This document shows positions 10,179-17,967 of a DNA stretch of 64,000 nt, piece after piece (positions within the stretch are counted from its first letter, which is position 1; each line of letters starts with the position of its first letter). Under the pieces are notes generated by a model, which ran no database searches, was not told where the DNA came from, and saw only the letters and a list, made by a program, of their open reading frames with translations. A program made the position numbers and the translations under genes. This DNA is from Nonomuraea sp. NEAU-A123. GTDB taxonomy: Bacteria > Actinomycetota > Actinomycetes > Streptosporangiales > Streptosporangiaceae. The stretch is from positions 270,051 to 334,050 of the forward strand of contig NZ_JAHFZZ010000013.1 in NCBI RefSeq assembly GCF_018603905.1, given 5' to 3'.

Positions 10179-11104
10179 ATGTATTCCCGAGCAAGGCGCA
10201 TCGCGATCCCGCTCGCCGGTCTGCCGGCCATCGGCCTGGCCGCGGGGATGGTCGGCAGCACCGCCGCCGGCGCGACCCCACCCTCCGACGTCGTGTCCAA
10301 GAACGCGGCCACTCCCGCGGAGCAGGCGGTCCAGTTCTGGACGCCCGACCGCGTCAAGCTGGCGGCCGACTACGACACGAACCTCGACGCTCGTTCCAAC
10401 GGCGTCAAAGGCAGCAACTCCACCCCCGACGGCCCGCCCGGATCCGTCCCCCCGATCGATGAGGAGAAGACCAAGGCCGTCAAGAGCAAGCAGGTCAACC
10501 TGCCCAACACGGTCGGACGCGTGTTCTTCACGCTGCCAGCATCGAACCCGGCCAATCCGGCGAGCTGGCGGTACTGCTCGGCCACCTCTGTACAGGGCAA
10601 GTACCGCAACCTGGTGGCCACCTCGGCCCACTGCGTCTACGACACCAGGGAGGACACCTTCTACGACAACTGGATCTTCATTCCGTCGTACTGGGACGGC
10701 GACAATGCCTGGCAGGGCAAGGCCCCCTACGGCATCTACGCCGCCAAGACGTTCAACGCGCATGACGACTTCGTGGTGAAGGAGGACTACGCGACAAGCC
10801 GTTCACCGGCCGCACGATGAAGTGGTGCTACGGCAAGACGGCTCCGATGCCCGCCGCGCCGAAGTACAACCTGCAGGAGCACATCGGCCTCACGTGCGCC
10901 TTCACCGCCGGCGCCGGCGGCGGACCGTTCCTGTTCAGCTACAAGAGCTCGACCCGCACCGGCTACCTGATCGGTGTCAACAGCGTCTCGTGGGACACGG
11001 ACGGCAACGACCGCTACGACCACGTCTCGTCGCCGTACTTCAACACCGACACCTACAAGGTCTACAAGGCCGCCGCGAACCGGTGGACCGGCAACATGCC
11101 GTAA
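10179..11104 (+). pseudogene. P1: trypsin-like exported protein, frameshifted by an internal deletion
   Basis: The start ATG 10179 follows GAGAGGAGC and opens a signal peptide (MYSRARRIAIPLAGLPAIGL ending at an Ala-X-Ala-like site). The frame matches paralogues P2-P6 through NLVATSAHCVYD (catalytic His) and reaches EDYA, the catalytic Asp motif, at 10790. There the sequence jumps to the segment that in paralogues lies about 78 residues later (DKPFTG, then KWCYGKT), now in another frame that runs to 11104. GCG at 10791-10793 fits both sides of the junction. The serine motif in the second part reads GAGGGPFL, so the nucleophile is also missing (Gly). Confidence 0.85.
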
Positions 11105-11117
11105 CAACGAGGTACCG

Positions 11118-11145
11118 GGCCTCGGCCGCTCCCCCGGCCGGGGCC
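11118..11145 (+). terminator. Hairpin after P1
   Basis: An 11-bp stem with one G-U pair (11118-11128 with 11135-11145) and a 6-base loop, followed by CTTCTC. It lies 13 bases after the P1 stop. Confidence 0.6.
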
Positions 11146-11192
11146 TTCTCACACCCCTACAGTGATCAAGAAAGGCACGCGGAAAAGTCGGG

Positions 11193-11220
11193 TAGACATC
11201 GAAGTCGCGTCATGTACTAT
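11193..11220 (+). promoter_or_regulatory. Promoter upstream of P2
   Basis: TAGACA (-35 like) and TACTAT (-10 like) spaced by 16 bases. Predicted transcription start near 11227, giving a long 5' leader for the P2 gene. Confidence 0.5.
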
Positions 11221-11418
11221 GCCTGTGACGTGCGGAAACGACCTTCACATGGGATCGGTTCCGCTATCCGGATGGCGCTCTTGACGCACTCCTTATGAGG
11301 TACAAGTCACGCTTGATCTGATAACGAATCGCCATCCAAGCTGCAATACAGTGATTGATCTGGAAAAATCCATCGTTACACCCCCAGAACTACTAACCCC
11401 CAAAGGCAAGGCTTTTCC

Positions 11419-12495
11419 ATGATCCCCCGGGCCCGGCACCTGGTAGCGGCTGCCCTCAGCGCGCTGCTGCTGCTGCCTGCCCTCGTGGGGACCGCCTCGG
11501 CCGCGACCGACAGCCGGGTCTACTCGGTCACGCTGGCCAAGTCGGTGGCGGACATGAAGAAGGTCGCCGAGTACTGGAAGCCCGACCGCCTCAAGAATGC
11601 CGACAGCTACAGCCCCGCCACGCCGGCCTCGCAGTCCTCGCCCACCGCCACCGCCGCCGCCGGGGCGAGCCAGATCGTCACGGTGAAGCGCCCGAAGAGC
11701 CTGCTGAGCGTCGGACCCGTCCTCCCGCGCAACAGCACGGCCGCCAAGACCATGGGCAAGGTCTTCTTCCGCTTCGGCGACAAGGAGTACTTCTGCTCGG
11801 CCAGCTCGGTCGCGGCCAAGAACCGCAGCGTGGTGGCCACCGCCGGGCACTGCGCGTACGACTCGCGCCAGGCCAAGCCCGCCGATTACTGGATCTTCGT
11901 CCCCAATCCGGGTCCCAGCGGGGAGACGCCCGACGGCATCTACGTGGGCGCCGCGATCAGCATGCACGAGGACTGGCCGGGCAAGGGCGACTACGACTTC
12001 GACTACGCCTTCGTCACCGTGCACCGCGGCTTCAAGTGGGTGGAGAAGGGCGGCCAGCTCGTGATGCAGGACGTCGGCCGCCTGCAGGACAACATCGGCG
12101 GGCAGGGTCTGACGATCGGCAAGGGCCTGGCCATCTCGGTCTCCGCCTTCGGCTACCCGGCGGGTCCGCAGCCCGACGGCAGCCGCCCGTTCAACGGCAA
12201 GACGCTGCAGGCGTGCTCGGGCACCACGAGACGCACCGTCGCCCCCAGCCTCGACCTGCAGTACGGCGTGCAGCTCCAACCGTGCGGCTTCACCTTCGGC
12301 GCGAGTGGCGGCCCCTGGCTGATCAACTACCAGGCCGCCCAGAAGGTCGGATTCCTCAACGGGATCAACAGCCTGACCTGGAACAGAGACGCCAAAGGCG
12401 GCTACGACGCGGTGTCCTCGCCGACCTTCAACACCACGACCGGCGACGTCTACCGACGCGCCGCAGCGCTCACTACACCGCAAAATGTGACGTAA
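11419..12495 (+). CDS. P2: exported trypsin-like serine protease, catalytic triad intact
   Basis: A 358-residue secreted protein. Residues 1-29 form a Sec signal peptide (MIPRARHLVAAALSALLLLPALVG ending TASA-A). The chymotrypsin-fold domain shows the histidine in VVATAGHCAYD (His144), the aspartate in DYDFDYAFVTV, and the nucleophile in FGASGGPWL (Ser296). It is the only one of the six tandem paralogues with that serine. It lacks the extra insert of P4-P6 and is more diverged from them than they are from each other. AAAGGCAAGG lies upstream of the ATG. Expected role: extracellular peptidase; substrate unknown. Confidence 0.88.
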   Translation: MIPRARHLVAAALSALLLLPALVGTASAATDSRVYSVTLAKSVADMKKVAEYWKPDRLKNADSYSPATPASQSSPTATAAAGASQIVTVKRPKSLLSVGPVLPRNSTAAKTMGKVFFRFGDKEYFCSASSVAAKNRSVVATAGHCAYDSRQAKPADYWIFVPNPGPSGETPDGIYVGAAISMHEDWPGKGDYDFDYAFVTVHRGFKWVEKGGQLVMQDVGRLQDNIGGQGLTIGKGLAISVSAFGYPAGPQPDGSRPFNGKTLQACSGTTRRTVAPSLDLQYGVQLQPCGFTFGASGGPWLINYQAAQKVGFLNGINSLTWNRDAKGGYDAVSSPTFNTTTGDVYRRAAALTTPQNVT

Positions 12496-12501
12496 GTTAC
12501 A
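12486..12501 (+). promoter_or_regulatory. CRP-like site upstream of P3
   Basis: TGTGA-CGTAAG-TTACA matches the CRP-family consensus TGTGA-N6-TCACA at 9 of 10 positions. It overlaps the last codons of P2 and lies about 117 bases before the P3 -10 element. Weaker case than the two perfect sites before P4 and P5. Confidence 0.4.
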
Positions 12502-12617
12502 CGTAGTGTATGGCCACCCCGAGTGATCAGCCGGTTTCAGATCTCGGGAAGGTCACGAGCATGATCGTCGCGGTTGACTCCGCTATCAGGTAATTCACAG
12601 GACCAGAGTCAGACCGA

Positions 12618-12667
12618 TAGGTTCCCGCCTGTCCGTTTGCTGCATTATGGGGCGCACGAGGCGCCCC
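12618..12667 (+). promoter_or_regulatory. P3 -10 element and conserved leader hairpin
   Basis: TAGGTT at 12618-12623 (with TTCACA 18 bases upstream) is followed 25 bases later by a 7-bp stem, GGGGCGC (12649-12655) and GCGCCCC (12661-12667), with a 5-base loop. The same arrangement occurs before P4 and P5. The hairpin ends 17 bases before the TTG start. Confidence 0.6.
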
Positions 12668-12684
12668 GCGTCTGGAGTTTTACC

Positions 12685-13851
12685 TTGAAGCGCATCCTTC
12701 TCCCGGCCGGTGGCGCCGTTCTGGCGACCGGCCTCCTGGCCGCCGGCCTGGCAGGCACCGCTCAGGCACAGGGCGACATCGCCACCGACCCCATGGCCCG
12801 TACGACACAGCAGGCCTCCTCGGTCGCGTCCTTCTGGGCCGCGTCCAACTTCGCCGCCCTCCGCTCCGCGACCGCCTACACCTGGGACGCCAAAGAGGTC
12901 AGGAAGGTCGTCTCGAAGGGCGGCTACAGCCCTGACGGCAATCCGGGAAGCGCCACTCCCATCGGGGAGGAGAAGAAGGCCCCGGGCAAGGTTCAGAACG
13001 TGAACATGCCCAAGACACTCGGCAAGGTCTTCTTCGTCGACGGCCAGGGCAAGTTCCGCTACTGCTCGGCCACGTCCATCCAGTCGAACTACCGCAACCT
13101 GGTCGCCACCGCCGGCCACTGCGTCTACGACACCGACAGCAACAAGGACCTGCTGAACAACTGGGTCTTCGTGCCCGGCTACTACGAGGGCAAGGCGCCG
13201 TTCGGCATCTACGTGGGCAAGCAGGCTTTCACCCACTACGACTTCGACACCTACGAGGACTACGACCGCGACTACGCGTTCGTGACCGTCTACAACGGCA
13301 TCTCCTTCAACGGCGTCAAGCAGGTGGACCGCAAGGACTACGACCGCTTCGTCGGCCCCAAGCGGAACTGGGGCGGGCACTACTACATCCTGCTGTCCAA
13401 GGACGCCGGCCGGCTCGGTGACGCCGTCGGCGGCCAGGGCGTGGCGTGGAACCAGCCCACCGGCAAGCCCGTCCGCGCCTTCGGCTACCCCGCGGGCCCG
13501 CACCCCGACGGCAACAAGCCCTACAGCGGCGTGACGCCGAAGTGGTGCTACAACAAGACCACCGCCAAGGCCGTGGGCGCACCGTGGCTCAAGATCGAGG
13601 AGCACATCGGCCTCAAGTGCGCCGTGACGCCCGGCTTCGACGGCGGCCCCTGGCTGTCCAACTACAGCAACAGCAAGCGTCTGGGCTACGTCAACGGCGT
13701 GACCAGCACGTTCGCCGACCAGGACGGCAACGACCGCATCGACTACATCACCTCGCCGTACTTCGACGGTGAGACGGCCTCGGTGTACAACTCGGCCAAG
13801 AACGTCTGGTCCGGCAAGATCGTCGGCCCGAACGGCGAGCTCTACAAGTAA
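12685..13851 (+). CDS. P3: exported trypsin-fold protein, catalytic Ser replaced by Asp
   Basis: 388 residues from a TTG start preceded by GGAG. The start is set by the MKRILxPAGG signal peptide shared with P4 and P5 (cleavage near TAQA-Q, residue 28). The His motif NLVATAGHCVYD (His145) and the Asp motif YDRDYAFVTV are kept, but the serine motif reads PGFDGGPWL, with Asp at about residue 319 where P2 has Ser. P3 has only a short spacer where P4-P6 have an insert of about 100 residues. Probably a non-peptidase member of an exported trypsin-fold family; alternatively its chemistry is altered. Followed by a strong terminator. Confidence 0.88.
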   Translation: MKRILLPAGGAVLATGLLAAGLAGTAQAQGDIATDPMARTTQQASSVASFWAASNFAALRSATAYTWDAKEVRKVVSKGGYSPDGNPGSATPIGEEKKAPGKVQNVNMPKTLGKVFFVDGQGKFRYCSATSIQSNYRNLVATAGHCVYDTDSNKDLLNNWVFVPGYYEGKAPFGIYVGKQAFTHYDFDTYEDYDRDYAFVTVYNGISFNGVKQVDRKDYDRFVGPKRNWGGHYYILLSKDAGRLGDAVGGQGVAWNQPTGKPVRAFGYPAGPHPDGNKPYSGVTPKWCYNKTTAKAVGAPWLKIEEHIGLKCAVTPGFDGGPWLSNYSNSKRLGYVNGVTSTFADQDGNDRIDYITSPYFDGETASVYNSAKNVWSGKIVGPNGELYK

Positions 13852-13863
13852 CACTCCCCACCC

Positions 13864-13900
13864 AAAAGGGGCCCGGCCGAGATCGGCTGGGCCCCTTTTT
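13864..13900 (+). terminator. Rho-independent terminator after P3
   Basis: AAAAGGGGCCC pairs with GGGCCCCTTTT around a partly paired centre (CGGCCGAGATCGGCT), ending in a T-run. It lies 12 bases after the P3 stop. Confidence 0.85.
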
Positions 13901-13967
13901 CGCGCTTTTTCAAGATCAACGTCGTGGATTTGGTGGTATTAGACGGAGCTCGCGCCAATCTGGTTCC

Positions 13968-13983
13968 TGTGATCTGAGTCACA
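13968..13983 (+). promoter_or_regulatory. CRP-type palindrome upstream of P4
   Basis: TGTGA-TCTGAG-TCACA matches the CRP/GlxR/Rv3676 consensus TGTGA-N6-TCACA exactly. It lies about 190 bases before the conserved P4 -10 element. Confidence 0.65.
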
Positions 13984-14093
13984 TTGGAGCATGTACGAAG
14001 CGTGGCGGGCCCCTCGCCACCCCTCCGCCATGCCCCCCTCATACCCAGCGAAAACGTGTCAATTCGATCACCCTCCGCTAAGATCTCTGACTG

Positions 14094-14109
14094 GTAACAG
14101 GAAGGTCAC
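14094..14109 (+). promoter_or_regulatory. GTAAC-N6-GTCAC direct repeat upstream of P4
   Basis: Two half-sites spaced exactly 11 bp, with a weaker GTAAG soon after. This geometry fits OmpR-family regulators; GlnR and MtrA sites of actinobacteria have GTnAC-type repeats of this sort. The same arrangement occurs at 44114-44129. Confidence 0.35.
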
Positions 14110-14169
14110 GGCGGTAAGGGTGCCTTCCAGATGGGCCAGAACGGCTTTTACCTGCAGAGATCACCACGC

Positions 14170-14219
14170 TATGTTCCTTGCTATCCCTTTACTGACGCAT
14201 GGGACGCATGTTGCGTCTC
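14170..14219 (+). promoter_or_regulatory. P4 -10 element and conserved leader hairpin
   Basis: TATGTT at 14170-14175, then the block CTATCCCTTTACTGACGCAT, then GGGACGC (14201-14207) paired with GCGTCTC (14213-14219) around a 5-base loop. Compared with P3 and P5, the fourth pair is A-U instead of G-C, a compensatory change. Confidence 0.65.
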
Positions 14220-14243
14220 ACGACAGAGCAAGGAGCAGTTCCC

Positions 14244-15746
14244 TTGAAGCGCATCCTCATCCCCGCCGGTGGAGCCATCCTGGCTACCGGCCTTCTGGCC
14301 GCCGGCCTCGCCGGTACGGCCACGGCCGCCAGCGACGTCGCCTCCGACCCGATGGCGAAGAGCGCCGCTGACGCGAAGGCCATCGCGGACTTCTGGTCGG
14401 CCACCAACAACGCCGCCCTCAAGGCGGCGAAGGAGTCCAACGTCTGGGACGCCGGCGACGTCACCAAGCTGCAGAGCAAGGGTGGCTACAGCGCGGACAG
14501 CAAGCCCGGCTCCTCCGTGCCGATCGGCCAGGAGAAGAAGACCACCGTCAAGGTTCAGAACGTGAACCTGCCGAAGACCATCGGCAAGGTGTTCTTCGTC
14601 AACAGCAAGGGCGAGAAGAAGTGGTGCTCGGCCACTTCGATCCAGTCGAAGTACCGCAACCTGGTCGCCACGGCCGGTCACTGCGTCTACGACACCGCCA
14701 CCAACTCGGACGTCATGTCCAAGTGGGTCTTCGTGCCCGGCTACTACCAGGGCAAGACGCCGTTCGGGATCTACGTGGGCAAGCAGGCCTTCACCCACTA
14801 CGACTTCGACGTGTACGAGGACTACGACCGCGACTACGCGTTCGTGACCGTGTACAACGGCATCCAGCTCGGTGGCGGTACCGCGAAGAAGGTCTCCAAG
14901 TCCGACTTCGAGAAGTACCAGGGCATCAAGGACGCCAAGGACGTCGAGATCTCGCGGGACGAGTTCCGCAAGTGCAAGCTCGACCCGACCTCGATCGAGG
15001 CGTGCTGGGCCAAGCGCGGCAGCAAGGCCGAGCCCGCCGGCCCGGACTTCCCCGGCGCCGAGGTCACGAAGACCGAGGTCGCCAAGGAGGTCTACCAGGC
15101 CGCCAAGGTGGGCAAGGGCAACGGTTTCAAGTTCGGCGAGCCCGTCACCGAGAACGTGACCAAGGCTGTGTACGACGCCTACACGGGCCCGGGCACCAAG
15201 GTGCAGGACGCTCGCGGCAACTACACCATCACCCACTACTACACGCAGCAGTGGTCCAAGCCCGGCACGGCGACGAAGTTCTACAAGACCGAGTTCTTCA
15301 TCATCGAAGGTGCCGCCAAGGACGTCGGTCGCCTCGGTGACGTCGTCGGCGGCCAGGGCGTGTCCTGGAACCAGCCCACGGGCAAGTACGTCCGCGTGTT
15401 CGGCTACCCGGCCGCTCCGCACCCCGACGGCCACAAGAACTACACGGGCATCACGCCCAAGTGGTGCTACGGCAAGACCAGCAAGAAGGTCGTCGGCTCG
15501 GCCGCCAAGAAGATCGAAGAGCACGTCGCGCTCAAGTGCGCCATGACCGAGGGCGCCGACGGTGGCCCTTGGCTGCTCAACTACAGCAACAGCAAGCGTC
15601 TCGGCTACGTGAACGGTGTCACCAGCACCTTCAACGACCAGGACGGCAACAAGCGGGTCGACTACATCTCCTCGCCGTACTTCGACGGTGAGACCGCTGC
15701 GGTGTACAAGTCCGCGGCGAACGTGTGGTCCGGCAAGATCCTTTGA
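14244..15746 (+). CDS. P4: exported trypsin-fold protein with insert domain, Ser to Asp
   Basis: 500 residues from a TTG start with AAGGAG 8 bases upstream. Signal peptide MKRILIPAGGAILATGLLAA, cleavage near TATA-A (residue 28). His146 (VATAGHCVYD) and the DRDYAFVTV Asp are present; the serine position is Asp, about residue 439 (EGADGGPWL). Between the Asp motif and DVGRLGDVVGGQGV lies an insert of about 100 residues with PDFPGAEVTK, GNGFKFGEPV and THYYTQQWSKPGT, shared with P5 and P6 only. Two cysteines in the insert (CKLD, ACWAK) are shared with P6 but not P5. Function unknown. Confidence 0.88.
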   Translation: MKRILIPAGGAILATGLLAAGLAGTATAASDVASDPMAKSAADAKAIADFWSATNNAALKAAKESNVWDAGDVTKLQSKGGYSADSKPGSSVPIGQEKKTTVKVQNVNLPKTIGKVFFVNSKGEKKWCSATSIQSKYRNLVATAGHCVYDTATNSDVMSKWVFVPGYYQGKTPFGIYVGKQAFTHYDFDVYEDYDRDYAFVTVYNGIQLGGGTAKKVSKSDFEKYQGIKDAKDVEISRDEFRKCKLDPTSIEACWAKRGSKAEPAGPDFPGAEVTKTEVAKEVYQAAKVGKGNGFKFGEPVTENVTKAVYDAYTGPGTKVQDARGNYTITHYYTQQWSKPGTATKFYKTEFFIIEGAAKDVGRLGDVVGGQGVSWNQPTGKYVRVFGYPAAPHPDGHKNYTGITPKWCYGKTSKKVVGSAAKKIEEHVALKCAMTEGADGGPWLLNYSNSKRLGYVNGVTSTFNDQDGNKRVDYISSPYFDGETAAVYKSAANVWSGKIL

Positions 15747-15808
15747 GTTGAGATCCTCTAAGTAACGCACCGCGACCGTTTCAGGACGGTGCGCACAGCG
15801 GTAACTCG

Positions 15809-15837
15809 CGAAGGGCCCGGCATCGCCGGGCCCTTCG
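15809..15837 (+). terminator. Rho-independent-like terminator after P4
   Basis: A perfect 13-bp stem (CGAAGGGCCCGGC with its complement) and a 3-base loop, 62 bases after the stop. A nearly identical hairpin follows P5. Confidence 0.85.
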
Positions 15838-15902
15838 GCGTTCCCCGGGCAAATCTGAAGGGCGTTTGGACGCATGGCGCGCCCAGACGGTGCCATCAAG
15901 TC

Positions 15903-15922
15903 GATGTGATCTGCGTCACATC
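15903..15922 (+). promoter_or_regulatory. CRP-type palindrome upstream of P5
   Basis: GATGTGA-TCTGCG-TCACATC is a perfect 7+7 palindrome containing the CRP consensus TGTGA-N6-TCACA (15905-15920). It shares the central TCTG with the site before P4 and lies about 205 bases before the P5 -10 element. Confidence 0.7.
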
Positions 15923-16124
15923 AGCCGAATGGCCGCCGGGACGGCGGCACTCTCGCCACCGCAGCAACACTGACAACTTCCTTATGTTGATCTGCGGAAA
16001 CGATGTCATCCGGCACTTCCGGCAAGTCATCCTCTATCGCCGTTTAAACATCACGGAACGATCACGCCCGACTTAGCATCGTTTTTCCCTCCAAACCAGC
16101 TACCGAACTTCAAGATCCACACTG

Positions 16125-16173
16125 TAAGTTCTGGCTATCCCTTTCCTGACGCATGGGGCGCAATAAGCGCTCC
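16125..16173 (+). promoter_or_regulatory. P5 -10 element and conserved leader hairpin
   Basis: TAAGTT at 16125-16130, the block CTATCCCTTTCCTGACGCAT, then GGGGCGC (16155-16161) paired with GCGCTCC (16167-16173) around a 5-base loop. The distance from the -10 element to the stem is 24 bases, against 25 for P3 and P4. Confidence 0.65.
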
Positions 16174-16194
16174 ACGACAGACCAAGGAGTTACC

Positions 16195-17760
16195 TTGAAG
16201 CGCATCCTCCTCCCCGCCGGTGGCGCCATTCTGGCCACCGGTCTGCTGGCTGCCGGCCTCGCCGGCACCGCTCAGGCCAGTGGCGACGTCGCGAGCGACG
16301 CGTTGGCGAAGACTCAGGCTCAGGCCGAAGAGACCCTGAACTTCTGGACCAAGTCCAACAACGCCGCCCTCACGCAGGCCGTGGCCTTCAACCCCGACTC
16401 GCTCGAGGTTGAAAAGATCTCCCGCGGTGGCGGTTATAGCGCCGACACCAAGCCCGGCTCCTCCCTGCCGATCGGCGAGGAGAAGAAGGTCGCCGTCAAG
16501 TCCCAGAACGTCAACCTGCCGAAGACCATCGGCAAGGTGTTCTTCGAGGGCCGCGACGGCAAGCTGTACTACTGCTCGGGCACCTCGGTCCAGTCGCAGT
16601 ACCGTAACCTGGTGGCCACGGCCGGTCACTGCGTCTACGACATCGCCGGCAACGACGAGGTCGTTTCGCGCTGGGTCTTCGTCCCGGGCTACTACCAGGG
16701 CAAGACGCCTTACGGTGTGTACGTGGGCAAGCAGGCCTTCACCCACTACGACTTCGACGTGTACGAGGACTTCGACCGCGACTACGCGTTCGCGACCGTG
16801 TACAACGGCATCGGTGGCTCGCTGAACAGCGCCTCCAAGGTGGACATCGCGACCTACAAGGCTTACACCGGTGAGAAGTTCACCAAGGAAGTCCCGGTCA
16901 CGCAGGAGGAGTACCGGAAGGGTCGTCTCGACCCGAAGACCGCCGACTACTACTCCCGCAAGCGTGGCACCAAGGACGAGGCGACTGGTCCGGACTTCCC
17001 CGGCGCCGAAGTGACCAAGGTTGAGGTCACGGGTGCGAAGTACCAGGCTGCCCGTACCGGCCCTGGCAACGGTAACAAGTTCGGCGAGCCCGTCGTCGAG
17101 AACGTTACCTACAACGCCTGGATCGCCTACGGCAAGAAGCAGGACCCGAAGTGGGACCCGGAGACCTCGAAGTCCCTCCCGGTTCCGACTGACGAGGCTC
17201 CCGCTTCCCTCGGGGGCGACAGGCGCACCAACACCACCCTGACCCACTACTTCGTTCAGCAGTGGTTCAAGCCGGGCACGGGCCGTCAGTACTTCCGTAC
17301 CGACTTCTACACCTCTGCCTCTGCGCTGAAGGACGTCGGTCGCCTCGGCGACAACGTCGGTGGCCAGGGTGTCGCGTGGAACCAGGCTGCGGGCAAGGTC
17401 GTTCGTACCTTCGGGTACCCCTACGGCCCCAACCCTGACGGTTCCAAGCCCTACACCGGTGTTACGCCGAAGTGGTGCTACGGCAAGACCGCTACCAAGG
17501 TCCTCAAGATCCCGGCCCGCAAGGTCGAGGAGCAGCAGTCGCTGAAGTGCGCCGTCACCGCCGGTTACGATGGTGGCCCGTGGCTGGCGAACTACAGCAA
17601 CGCCAAGCGTCTCGGCTACGTCACCGGGGTCACCAGCCTCATCGTGGACCTCGATGGCAACAAGCGCTACGACACGATCACCTCTGCCATCTTCGATGGC
17701 GAGACCGCCGCGATCTACAAGGCCGCTGCGGCCTCGTGGTCCGGCAAGCTCGTCAAGTAG
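16195..17760 (+). CDS. P5: exported trypsin-fold protein with insert domain, Ser to Asp
   Basis: 521 residues, the longest of the array, from a TTG start with AAGGAG 5 bases upstream. Signal peptide MKRILLPAGGAILATGLLAA with cleavage near TAQA-S. His145 (VATAGHCVYD) and DRDYAFATV keep the first two triad residues; the nucleophile position is Asp, about residue 459 (AGYDGGPWL). The insert is longer than in P4 and P6, with an added loop PVPTDEAPASLGGDR, and includes PDFPGAEVTK and THYFVQQWFKPGT. It uses more T-ending codons than its neighbours. An in-frame ATG at 16153 is possible but has no ribosome-binding site. Confidence 0.88.
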   Translation: MKRILLPAGGAILATGLLAAGLAGTAQASGDVASDALAKTQAQAEETLNFWTKSNNAALTQAVAFNPDSLEVEKISRGGGYSADTKPGSSLPIGEEKKVAVKSQNVNLPKTIGKVFFEGRDGKLYYCSGTSVQSQYRNLVATAGHCVYDIAGNDEVVSRWVFVPGYYQGKTPYGVYVGKQAFTHYDFDVYEDFDRDYAFATVYNGIGGSLNSASKVDIATYKAYTGEKFTKEVPVTQEEYRKGRLDPKTADYYSRKRGTKDEATGPDFPGAEVTKVEVTGAKYQAARTGPGNGNKFGEPVVENVTYNAWIAYGKKQDPKWDPETSKSLPVPTDEAPASLGGDRRTNTTLTHYFVQQWFKPGTGRQYFRTDFYTSASALKDVGRLGDNVGGQGVAWNQAAGKVVRTFGYPYGPNPDGSKPYTGVTPKWCYGKTATKVLKIPARKVEEQQSLKCAVTAGYDGGPWLANYSNAKRLGYVTGVTSLIVDLDGNKRYDTITSAIFDGETAAIYKAAAASWSGKLVK

Positions 17761-17810
17761 TTAGCTGCGGGATCGAACGAAGGCCTTAGGTCGTCGTTCA
17801 ACAGCTTCAC

Positions 17811-17841
17811 CGAAGGGCCCGGCATCCTGCCGGGCCCTTCG
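17811..17841 (+). terminator. Rho-independent-like terminator after P5
   Basis: A perfect 14-bp stem (17811-17824 with 17828-17841) and a 3-base loop. The stem is nearly the same as that of the P4 terminator, as expected from duplication of a whole transcription unit. Confidence 0.85.
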
Positions 17842-17899
17842 GCCTTTCCGGGGCCCGACCGGGACCTCCAGCCTTTTCCGTAACATTCCCGCACAATCT

Positions 17900-17930
17900 G
17901 TTACCAGAGTGACCAGAGGGTCGATAGGGT
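17900..17930 (+). promoter_or_regulatory. Promoter and tandem repeat upstream of P6
   Basis: GTTACCAGA (17900-17908) is followed directly by GTGACCAGA (17909-17917). TTACCA in the first repeat and TAGGGT about 18 bases later form a plausible promoter. P6 lacks the leader hairpin of P3-P5. Confidence 0.4.
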
Positions 17931-17967
17931 CTTTACACCTCGCTTGTTAACTTTGTGGAGATCTTCA

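Larger units (their letters stand above)
11105..11418. other. Intergenic region between P1 and P2
   Basis: 314 bases. It contains the P1 terminator, a clear promoter (TAGACA at 11193-11198, 16-base spacer, TACTAT at 11215-11220) and then about 190 bases of A/T-richer leader up to P2. The segment CCGCTATCCGG near 11260 resembles CCGCTATCAGG upstream of P3. No open frame worth calling. Confidence 0.45.
13852..14243. other. Regulatory intergenic region P3-P4
   Basis: 392 bases without a gene. In order it holds the P3 terminator, a perfect CRP-type palindrome (13968-13983), a possible promoter (TAAGAT 14079-14084), an 11-bp-spaced GTAAC/GTCAC repeat (14094-14109), the conserved -10 TATGTT and leader hairpin, and the P4 ribosome-binding site. 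An in-frame ATG at 14199 sits inside the hairpin but lacks a ribosome-binding site. Confidence 0.6.
15747..16194. other. Regulatory intergenic region P4-P5
   Basis: 448 bases without a gene. It holds the P4 terminator, a perfect CRP-type palindrome (15903-15922), a segment CGATCACGCCCGACTTAGC that resembles one before P4, the conserved -10 TAAGTT and leader hairpin, and the P5 ribosome-binding site AAGGAG. No coding sequence seen. Confidence 0.6.
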
